From CALJIC01 sp039805565 (GTDB lineage Bacteria; Chloroflexota; Chloroflexia; Chloroflexales; Roseiflexaceae): DNA of 13,241 nucleotides. Below are positions 1-6,205 of the stretch, in pieces. Where the stretch lies: NCBI GenBank assembly GCA_039805565.1, contig JBDLTZ010000034.1:1-13241 (forward strand). Direction: 5' to 3'. Every line of letters begins with the position of its first letter. Position 1 is the stretch's first letter. The notes under the pieces are model-generated. The model did not search any database, was not told where the DNA came from, and worked only from the letters and a program-made list of their open reading frames with translations. Both the position numbers and the translations under genes were made by a program.

Positions 1-1943
1 TAGCCGTCCCGCCACTCCCACGTCACCGGCGTGTCTTCCGGCGCCAGCCGCACATCACTCGGCTCGTGCTCGGCGCGCACGCTCAGCGCCACATCGTGCA
101 GCGGCAGCACGTCCTCGATGATGTCTAGCCCGCGCCCGCGCCGCTGATGGACGTAGTGCAGAAGGTGGAGCACCAGGTCGCCCTCCTGCCGGCGCACCGT
201 CGCGATCGCCGTGGTCGGCAGGGTGTGGTCAGCCACGCGCGGCTCAGGCAGCAGCAGCCGCAGCGCGTTGCCGATCACCTCGCGGTGCGCCCGGCGCGAC
301 GTCTCGGCGTACTCCGAGAACAGCGGCCGCGCGATGTAGATCACACCGCCGCGCCGCACCGCCACCGGCTCGTCGGAGACCTCGGCCTGCGGGGTGTACT
401 GGTGCGAGCAGAAGTGCTCCCAGGTGCGGTTGAAGTACGGGTGGCGCGAGCGAGCCAGCACCTCGGCGCCGGGCAGCACCTCCACCAGCAGCCCCTGCTG
501 CTCACAGATGGTGTCGAATGGCTCCAGGCCAGCGGCGAGCTCTGGCCCCAGCGCCAGGTAATCCGGCGCGAAGGGCGCTCGCCCGCGGTACCGCACCCCC
601 AGCAGGTCCCCGATCGCGAAGTCACCCGCGGCCTCGTCCAGCCCCGAGGCGCCCGTCACCAGCAGCCGCCCGCCGCCTGCCACGTAGTCCCGCAGCCGCC
701 GCGCCAGCCCCGCGTCCACCCGCACCGCGTCCGGCAGCACAACCACTTTGTAGGGCGCGAGATCGCTGCCGATGTCCAGCACGTGGAACTGGTGTTTGAG
801 CTGCTCGAGCGCGTGCAGCGCCCCGATGTCCGCCGCCTCCGTAAGGCTCTCGCGCAGCCCGCCCTTGGCCGTGATCACGCCGATGTCGGGCAGCGAGATG
901 CTTCCCACCACAAACGGCTCGCGGCGCTCAACCTCGGCGTACACCTCGCCGATGCGCGCGTACACTGCCGGGTCCAGCCTCCCGCGCGGGTGGAGCTGGT
1001 CACCGATGCTGCACACCGCGCCGTGCGCCAGCCCCTGGAAGCACTCAAACTCCAGCGCCGCCCGGTTCCGCAGCCCGCCGAAGTCGCCCCAGGTGGTGTG
1101 AAAGCGGCCCATCATCGCCATCAGCTGCCGGTCGAAGGTCTCGAAGTAGCGCACGTAGAGCGGGAAATGATCGTAGCCCCAGAAGCCGCCGGGGAGCGAC
1201 TCGATCTCGATGTGGGTGAAGTCGTCGAGCTCGGCGCGGTTGCCCAGCTCGGGGTCACCTTCCACCCGCAGGCGGCTGTTGTAGAAGATGCCGGTATCGG
1301 GCGTGATCGCACGAATGGCCGCCGTGCAGCGCCGCATAAACCCGCGCTCGGCCTCGAGCGAGAAGCGCGCCAGCTGCTCGGCATCCTCGGGGTTCACCCC
1401 CTGCTTACGCATCTGCGCAAGGCAGGTGCTGCAGATGCACGGGCCGCCGATGTAGCGCACGATGTCGATAAACAGCCCATCCACCGCGTAGCGCCCGAGC
1501 AGCTCCTCGATCTGTGCGATGACGTAGTCGCCGTAGCCGGTGTTCATGCAGAGGTTCTTCCAGCCGGGGCGCAGCGGCGAGCTGGAGGGCCCGGCCGTGC
1601 CGCCGGTAGCGGCCGCGATCTGGCGCCACTCCGGGTGCGTCTGCCAGGCCAGCTCGTCCCACGTCACCGTGGTGTAGACCGGGGCGCGGATGCCAGCCGC
1701 GTGGCAGGCGGCGATCATCTCGCCGAGCAGGTCGGGTCGGCGCAGGTGCGGGTGCGGCGTGCCGATCTCGGTGGGGTAGTAGGAGTAGCCGTGGTGGCAC
1801 TTGGCGAAGACGGTGATCGAGTTGACGTGCGCGGCCTTGAGCGTCGCCACAAACGCCTGCGGGTCAAAATCGGCGGCGATATCGGGGATGTGCGGCGAGG
1901 TGTGGAAGTCGAGGTGGACCTGGCGGAACGGAAGCTGGTGCAT
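1..1943 (-). CDS. GHL6-type glycoside-hydrolase-like protein with beta-galactosidase trimerisation-like domain (3' end outside window)
   Basis: About 647 residues are visible; the frame is still open at position 1, so the C-terminus is missing. The start at 1943 is set by AAGGAG seven bases upstream and gives MHQLPFRQVHLDFHTSPHIP. The N-terminal ~350 residues look like a (beta/alpha)8 barrel of the hypothetical glycosyl hydrolase 6 type: HLDFHTS strand, VNSITVFAKCHHGYSYYPT, IRAPVYTTVTWDE, then YAVDGLFIDIVRY with Asp160 as candidate catalytic acid, followed by a Cys cluster (CICSTC). Around residues 390-470 a stretch including VVVLPDAVRVDAGLARRLRDY and GGGRLLVTGASGLDE resembles the glutamine-amidotransferase-like trimerisation domain of GH42-related enzymes. 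Substrate is unknown. No signal peptide is seen, so it is probably cytoplasmic. It lies 58 bases downstream of the dehydrogenase at 2002-2907 and is probably co-transcribed with it, suggesting sugar or sugar-acid catabolism. Family assignment is from remembered family appearance, not a search. Confidence 0.8.
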   Translation of the reverse strand, partial: MHQLPFRQVHLDFHTSPHIPDIAADFDPQAFVATLKAAHVNSITVFAKCHHGYSYYPTEIGTPHPHLRRPDLLGEMIAACHAAGIRAPVYTTVTWDELAWQTHPEWRQIAAATGGTAGPSSSPLRPGWKNLCMNTGYGDYVIAQIEELLGRYAVDGLFIDIVRYIGGPCICSTCLAQMRKQGVNPEDAEQLARFSLEAERGFMRRCTAAIRAITPDTGIFYNSRLRVEGDPELGNRAELDDFTHIEIESLPGGFWGYDHFPLYVRYFETFDRQLMAMMGRFHTTWGDFGGLRNRAALEFECFQGLAHGAVCSIGDQLHPRGRLDPAVYARIGEVYAEVERREPFVVGSISLPDIGVITAKGGLRESLTEAADIGALHALEQLKHQFHVLDIGSDLAPYKVVVLPDAVRVDAGLARRLRDYVAGGGRLLVTGASGLDEAAGDFAIGDLLGVRYRGRAPFAPDYLALGPELAAGLEPFDTICEQQGLLVEVLPGAEVLARSRHPYFNRTWEHFCSHQYTPQAEVSDEPVAVRRGGVIYIARPLFSEYAETSRRAHREVIGNALRLLLPEPRVADHTLPTTAIATVRRQEGDLVLHLLHYVHQRRGRGLDIIEDVLPLHDVALSVRAEHEPSDVRLAPEDTPVTWEWRDG

Positions 1944-2001
1944 GATGTGACTCCTTCGTCGTGCCAGAGATCATCGGTGATGTAGAGGTGTTGGCGCCTA
2001 C

Positions 2002-2907
2002 CTATCCCTCGGCCGGCGCCTCCCCAACCTCGAAGCCCGCCAGGTTCTCGAGCGCCTTCACCAGCGCATGATTCCCCTCGTGGCCCAGGCCGCGCGCCTG
2101 GAGCGTCCGGTAGAGCTGGTGGATCAGCGCGGTGCCCGGCAGCGGCACCCCGAGCTCGTCGGCCGCGCTCAGCACCAGCCGCACGTCCTTCTGCTGCAGG
2201 TCGATCGTGAAGCCCGGCCGCCAGTCGCGGCGCAGCACCTGCGGGCCACGATTTGCCAGCATCCAGCTCCCGGCCGCCCCGCCCACGACAGCCTGCAGCG
2301 TCTTCTCAAGGTCCACGCCGCCGGCCTGCGCGAACAGCAGCGCCTCGGCCGCCGCCAGCATGTTGCCCACCACCAGGATCTGGTTTGCCAGTTTGACCGT
2401 CTGCCCGGCGCCGAGCGGCCCGACGTGCGTGATAGTCTTGCCCATCGCCTGGAAGACCGGCATTGCTCGCTCGACGTGCGCCGCCTCGCCGCCAACCATA
2501 ATGCTCAGCGTGCCGCGCGCCGCCCCCTCGCTGCCGCCGCTCACCGGCGCGTCCAGCATCGCCACCCCGCGCTCGGCCAGCCGCTCCGCAATCACCCTGG
2601 TGGCCTGCGGGCTAATCGTGCTCATGTCGATCACCAGCGAGCCCGGCCGCACGCCGCGGATAACGCCGCTCTCACCCAGGAGCACCTCCTCGACGTCCGG
2701 CGTGTCACTGACGCACGTGATGATGATGTCGGTGTGGAACGCCAGATCGCCCGGGCTGCTGGCTGGCCCCGCGCCCTCCGCGGCGAGCTCCTCCATCCGG
2801 CTCGCGGTGCGGTTCCACACCCGCACCTGGAAGCCGGCCTTCAGAAGGTTGCGCGCCATCCCCCGCCCCATGATGCCCAGACCGATGAAACCGATACGCT
2901 CGCTCAT
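2002..2907 (-). CDS. NAD(P)-dependent beta-hydroxyacid dehydrogenase (3-hydroxyisobutyrate dehydrogenase / tartronate semialdehyde reductase family)
   Basis: The 301-residue protein has the usual length for the family. The start at 2907 is chosen because GGAGGTGAT sits six bases upstream and because residue 1 is followed at once by the Rossmann strand (RIGFIGLGIMG, GxGxxG at 9-14). A 12-codon upstream extension (to 2943) would place this Shine-Dalgarno inside the gene. Asn32-Arg33-Thr34 after the second strand suggests a preference for NADP(H). The substrate-binding signature DAPVSGG is at 119-125, and the catalytic Lys172 lies in GAGQTVKLANQ. The enzyme interconverts a beta-hydroxyacid and its semialdehyde in the cytoplasm; which one (hydroxyisobutyrate, glycerate or another) cannot be told from sequence alone. 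It is the promoter-proximal gene of a probable two-gene operon with the glycoside-hydrolase-like gene. The upstream region contains an 18-bp tandem repeat that could be its control site. Confidence 0.9.
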   Translation of the reverse strand: MSERIGFIGLGIMGRGMARNLLKAGFQVRVWNRTASRMEELAAEGAGPASSPGDLAFHTDIIITCVSDTPDVEEVLLGESGVIRGVRPGSLVIDMSTISPQATRVIAERLAERGVAMLDAPVSGGSEGAARGTLSIMVGGEAAHVERAMPVFQAMGKTITHVGPLGAGQTVKLANQILVVGNMLAAAEALLFAQAGGVDLEKTLQAVVGGAAGSWMLANRGPQVLRRDWRPGFTIDLQQKDVRLVLSAADELGVPLPGTALIHQLYRTLQARGLGHEGNHALVKALENLAGFEVGEAPAEG

Positions 2908-2969
2908 ACTGGTATCACCTCCACATGTTCGTGCCGGAACCAAAACCTCCCTGCACCCACACGCTCATC

Positions 2970-3005
2970 AAGTCCGCACAACACCTGAAGTCCGCACAAC
3001 ACCTG
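2970..3005. repeat. Perfect 18-bp tandem direct repeat (two copies)
   Basis: The 18-base unit AAGTCCGCACAACACCTG occurs at 2970-2987 and again, without mismatch, at 2988-3005. It lies 63-98 bases upstream of the dehydrogenase start and reads on the minus strand as two CAGGTGTTGTGCGGACTT units. Head-to-tail copies with an 18-base period fall close to, but not exactly on, two helical turns (about 21 bases), so this could be a paired regulator site or a simple recent slippage duplication. The sequence alone does not decide. Confidence 0.85.
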
Positions 3006-3250
3006 CGCACACGAAACCCATATACCGCACGCCAGATCTCACACGCACAGCACATAGATGTGACGCAGAGCTGCCCGTATCATTGGTGATTGCTGCGGCC
3101 GCGGAGCTGATGATCGCGCCGCTGGTAACACAACGGTTCGCACAACCAGCTACAGTTACGTAATTGCCCGAGAGCGCCTCCCGGCAGCACGCCGCGCGTC
3201 GCTCGGGGCGGGGTATCTCGAGGGCATCGCGCACCTCCATGCGGCACGCT

Positions 3251-3267
3251 GCTCACCGCTGGTGAGC
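3251..3267. promoter_or_regulatory. Inverted repeat, possible operator upstream of the signalling operon
   Basis: GCTCACC-GCT-GGTGAGC is a perfect 7-bp-arm inverted repeat with a 3-base centre, 80 bases upstream of the GTG start at 3347. The size and symmetry suit a dimeric repressor or activator site. It could also form a small hairpin, but no T-run follows, so it is not an intrinsic terminator. No regulator can be named from the sequence. Confidence 0.4.
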
Positions 3268-3346
3268 GTCACACCTCGACAGCCGCGGCGCATCGCGGCA
3301 CACTATAGCACACCGTGCGTAAGCCCAATCATCAGCGAGGACACGA

Positions 3347-4813
3347 GTGCAGCACGCCCCCATTATCCTGACCATCGACGACGACCCCGGCGGGCGGCTG
3401 ACGCTCGAGGCGCTGCTCTACCAGGAGGGGTACCAGCTCGCCTTTGCACAGAGCGGGCAGGAAGGCCTTGTGCTCGCGGCGTCGCTGCTACCGGATCTTA
3501 TCCTGCTTGATGTCATGATGCCGGTGCTCGATGGATTCAGCGTCTGCCGCAGCCTCCGGGCGGACCCGCGGCTCGCGCAGGTGCCGATCATCCTTATCAC
3601 GGCCCTGGACGACAAGGACTCGCGGCTCGAGGGGCTTGCCAGTGGAGCCGACGAGTTCGTCACAAAGCCATTCGATCACGCCGAGCTCCTCACCCGCATC
3701 CGCACCGTCGCACGGCTCAACCGCTACCGCCGCATCCTCGAAGAGCGCGAGCGCCTCGAGTGGATCGTGGACCACGCCGACGAGGGTTTCCTGCTGCTCG
3801 ACGCCGCAGGGCAGATACGCTACGCCAACCCGTCTGCCCGCCGCTACCTGGACCTCCCGCCCGAGCCTGCGCCCGCCACAGGCGACTTCCTGGCGATCGC
3901 GTCCCGGCGCTACCGCCTCCAGCCGGAGATCGCCTGGGCTACCTGGCCCGACCCGTCGAACGCGCAGCACAGCCCACGCCTCATGGTCCTGCCCGCCGGG
4001 GAGACGCACGCTACCCTCTGGCTGCGCGTCGAGTGCAACGGCCGCGCGCCCGGCCCCGATGGAGACCGGCTGCTGCGCCTGCGCGACATCTCTGCCGAGA
4101 TGACGCTTCAGCGCGACACGTGGAGCTTCCACGCCACCGTGATGCACAAGCTCCGCACACCCCTCACCGGGCTCGTCAGCGGCATCCGCCTCCTCTCCCG
4201 TGCCCCATCGTTGGCGTCGGACCCAGGCGCCTCGCAGATCGCTGACATCGTGCTCGAGAGTGCGGGCCGCCTCCAAGGCGAGATCATGGATATCTTGACC
4301 TACATCGAGGCCCCCGCCATGCTGCACGGCGACGAGCACATGCCGCTCGCCGACCTGCCGCAGCTCACCGCTGCCGCCGCCGCTGCCGCCAATGTCAGCC
4401 GAATCGAGGTGACCTCCCACGTCGCCGACAGCGCCGCACGACTCCCTCTGTCACGCCGTGCGATGGAGCTCATCCTCGTCGAGCTCCTGGAGAACACGCG
4501 CAAGTTCCACCCCTCAGCGGCGCCGACGGTTCACCTCACTGTGGATGCGGACGGGCGCGCGGTGCGGGTCCGCCTATCAGACGACGGGGTCTCCCTCGCG
4601 CCGGAGCACATCGAGCGCGCATGGCTCCCGTACTACCAGGCCGAAAAGTGGTTCACCGGCCAGATCCACGGCATGGGCCTCGGTCTGGCTACTGTCGCAC
4701 AGCTCGTATGGGGAGCCGGCGGCAGCTGCAGGCTGACGAACCGCACTGACGGCGCGGGTGTCATCGTCGAGCTGAATCTCCCACTTGCCCCAGAGCTACG
4801 GAGGAACGCTTGA
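3347..4813 (+). CDS. REC-PAS-histidine-kinase-like protein with Glu-to-Lys change in the H box
   Basis: The 488-residue soluble protein has an N-terminal receiver (residues 5-120: acidic Asp11-Asp13, phospho-acceptor Asp55 in LLDVMMP, Thr85, Lys107), a PAS-like segment (135-250), a HisKA-like dimerisation helix pair (255-325) and a HATPase (about 365-485: N box Asn383 in ELLENTRKF, G2 box GMGLGL 442-447). The H box reads MHKLRTPL: His267 is followed by Lys268, where HisKA kinases normally carry Glu or Asp, the general base for autophosphorylation. Thr271 at H+4, linked to phosphatase activity, is kept. The G1 box is also altered (DDGVS, Ser416 replacing the second Gly). It may therefore be a weak kinase, a phosphatase or a phosphotransfer scaffold. 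The start is GTG with GAGG six bases upstream. It is the first gene of the operon and its stop overlaps the next start by four bases. An alanine run (342-348) precedes the HATPase. Confidence 0.88.
   Translation: MQHAPIILTIDDDPGGRLTLEALLYQEGYQLAFAQSGQEGLVLAASLLPDLILLDVMMPVLDGFSVCRSLRADPRLAQVPIILITALDDKDSRLEGLASGADEFVTKPFDHAELLTRIRTVARLNRYRRILEERERLEWIVDHADEGFLLLDAAGQIRYANPSARRYLDLPPEPAPATGDFLAIASRRYRLQPEIAWATWPDPSNAQHSPRLMVLPAGETHATLWLRVECNGRAPGPDGDRLLRLRDISAEMTLQRDTWSFHATVMHKLRTPLTGLVSGIRLLSRAPSLASDPGASQIADIVLESAGRLQGEIMDILTYIEAPAMLHGDEHMPLADLPQLTAAAAAAANVSRIEVTSHVADSAARLPLSRRAMELILVELLENTRKFHPSAAPTVHLTVDADGRAVRVRLSDDGVSLAPEHIERAWLPYYQAEKWFTGQIHGMGLGLATVAQLVWGAGGSCRLTNRTDGAGVIVELNLPLAPELRRNA
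4800..4804 (+). promoter_or_regulatory. Ribosome binding site that fixes the TTG start at 4810
   Basis: GGAGG ends five bases before TTG at 4810-4812. No in-frame ATG or GTG precedes the receiver core in a suitable place, and the resulting N-terminus (SRSARILIVDDD) matches the paralogous receivers. The site lies inside the 3' end of the previous gene, so translation of the two is probably coupled. Confidence 0.8.
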
Positions 4814-6162
4814 GTCGCTCCGCACGCATTCTGATTGTTGATGACGACCACGGCTCGCGCCAGACGCTTGACGCCCTACTCTCGTACCAGCCCTACGAGC
4901 TCTCGTTCGCCGCTAGCGGCCCCGAGGCCCTGATGATCGCCCACGAGTCCGTGCCGGATCTCATCCTGCTCGATGTCATGATGCCGGGCATGGATGGGTA
5001 CGACGTCTGCCGCCGACTGCGCGAGGACCCGCAGCTCGCCGACGTGCCGATCGTCATGATATCGGCGCTCGATGACCGCGACTCTCGGCTCGAGGGGATC
5101 ACCGCCGGCGCCGACGACTTCATCACAAAGCCGTTCGACTCGCTCGAGCTCGAGGCACGCATCCGCACGATCACAAGCCTCAACCGCTACCGTCGCCTGC
5201 TCGCCGAGCGCTCGCGATTCGACCAGCTGATCGACCTCGCACCGGACGGCTTCCTCCTCATCCACACCGACGGGCGCATCAGCCGCACTAACGCGGCTAT
5301 GCTGAGCCTCCTCGGGGTGACGAGTGACGCCGAGCTTGTGGGCAGCCCCATCGAGAGCATCCTCGCGCCGAGCCAGCGGGCGCAGGTCCAGACCTGCCTC
5401 GCGGACGTCATCAGCGGCCGCGTCCGGCAGGCGCGCATCGAGACGCAGTTCACCGTGACAAACGCCCCGCCGTTCCCCGCCGAGATCTGCGTCGCGCGGG
5501 CAATGTGGGACGACCAGCCCGTGGCTCAGGTGAGCGTCCGCGATGTCACCGAGCGCGTCCGCGCGGCGCGTGCCCTCCAGCTGGCCCACGACGAGCTGGC
5601 GCGCTCGTACGATGCGACGCTTGAGGGCTGGGTGCGTGCGCTCGACCTGCGCGACCGCGCAACAGAGGGGCACACGCAGCGTGTCACCAGCCTGACGATC
5701 GAGCTGGCCCGCATCATGGGGTACAAGGAGCGGGACCTGGTGCACATCCGGCGCGGGGCACTCCTGCACGACATCGGCAAGATCGGCATCCCCGACGCAA
5801 TCCTGCACAAGGCTGGCCCGCTCAATGATGAGGAGTGGGCTTTGATGCGGCAGCACCCCGTCTACGCCTACGAGATGCTCGCGCCGATCGCCTTCCTCCG
5901 CCCGGCGCTCGATATCCCTTACTGCCACCACGAAAAGTGGGACGGCACCGGCTACCCGCGGCGTCTGCACGGCGACCAGATCCCGCTCTCGGCGCGCATC
6001 TTCGCCGTCGTCGACGTCTGGGACGCGCTGCGCTCTGTGCGACCCTACCACGCCGCCTGGCCGATCGACAAGGCCCGCGAGTACATCCGCTCCCAGGCTG
6101 GCTCGCACTTCGACCCACAGGTAGTAAGCGTGTTCATGGATCTGACACGGGATGGCCGCTGA
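4810..6162 (+). CDS. REC-PAS-HD-GYP protein, probable c-di-GMP phosphodiesterase
   Basis: The 450-residue protein has a receiver (residues 5-120: Asp11-Asp13, Asp55, Ser85, Lys107), a linker starting at LNRYRRLL (124-131), a PAS domain (about 137-250, ending in the typical VSVRDVTERVRAA) and a C-terminal HD-GYP domain (about 265-447). Metal and catalytic motifs are intact: His288 in EGHTQRV, His320-Asp321 in LLHDIGK, His349, and HHEKWDGTGYP at 373-383 with GYP at 381-383. HD-GYP enzymes hydrolyse cyclic di-GMP to pGpG or GMP. Here the activity is likely gated by phosphorylation of Asp55 and a signal at the PAS domain. There is no membrane segment. The TTG start overlaps the preceding stop (TTGA, 4810-4813) with a strong GGAGG upstream, so output should be stoichiometrically tied to the kinase-like protein. 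It is the only c-di-GMP enzyme in the window; no GGDEF partner is present. Confidence 0.93.
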   Translation: MSRSARILIVDDDHGSRQTLDALLSYQPYELSFAASGPEALMIAHESVPDLILLDVMMPGMDGYDVCRRLREDPQLADVPIVMISALDDRDSRLEGITAGADDFITKPFDSLELEARIRTITSLNRYRRLLAERSRFDQLIDLAPDGFLLIHTDGRISRTNAAMLSLLGVTSDAELVGSPIESILAPSQRAQVQTCLADVISGRVRQARIETQFTVTNAPPFPAEICVARAMWDDQPVAQVSVRDVTERVRAARALQLAHDELARSYDATLEGWVRALDLRDRATEGHTQRVTSLTIELARIMGYKERDLVHIRRGALLHDIGKIGIPDAILHKAGPLNDEEWALMRQHPVYAYEMLAPIAFLRPALDIPYCHHEKWDGTGYPRRLHGDQIPLSARIFAVVDVWDALRSVRPYHAAWPIDKAREYIRSQAGSHFDPQVVSVFMDLTRDGR

Positions 6163-6193
6163 TACGGCTTACGCCCAGCGGCGCGCGCCGCAA

Positions 6194-6199
6194 TGGAGA
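6194..6199 (+). promoter_or_regulatory. Ribosome binding site supporting the ATG start at 6206
   Basis: TGGAGA, with GGAG at 6195-6198, lies seven bases before ATG 6206. The in-frame ATG at 6152 has only ACGGG in front of it and would add 18 residues (AADTAYAQRRAPQWRWP) ahead of a short basic N-terminus and transmembrane helix that look complete from 6206. Confidence 0.6.
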
Positions 6200-6205
6200 T
6201 GGCCT

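Larger units (their letters stand above)
2908..3346. other. Divergent intergenic region (439 bases) between the dehydrogenase and the signalling operon
   Basis: Promoters for both the leftward metabolic unit and the rightward signalling operon should lie here. Visible structure: a perfect 18-bp tandem repeat at 2970-3005; TATATG on the minus strand at 3024-3019, a possible -10 for the leftward unit but without a good -35; an 8-bp palindrome TTACGTAA at 3156-3163; an inverted repeat at 3251-3267; and TATAGC at about 3304-3309, a possible -10 for the rightward operon, again without a convincing -35. I see no credible gene. A 90-codon minus-strand open frame (2968-3240) lacks a ribosome binding site and has no recognisable protein character. 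Confidence 0.6.

Noticed and set aside
147..1985. 612-codon plus-strand open frame over the left part of the window
   Set aside because: It is antisense to the glycoside-hydrolase-like gene, whose minus-strand frame has a ribosome site and recognisable motifs. The plus-strand translation is a low-complexity Arg/His/Val/Ala-rich shadow.
2068..3163. Two long plus-strand open frames opposite the dehydrogenase
   Set aside because: The dehydrogenase on the minus strand has every family motif; these frames have shadow composition and no ribosome sites.
2968..3240. 90-codon minus-strand open frame in the divergent region
   Set aside because: No Shine-Dalgarno and no domain-like composition. Its C-terminal repeat (VRTSGVVRT) simply translates the 18-bp tandem repeat.
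3488..4420. 310-codon minus-strand open frame opposite the first kinase-like gene
   Set aside because: Antisense shadow of a clear receiver/PAS/kinase frame; no motifs of its own.
4876..6108. 410-codon minus-strand open frame opposite the HD-GYP gene
   Set aside because: Shadow of a GC-rich coding frame. The opposite strand carries intact receiver and HD-GYP motifs.
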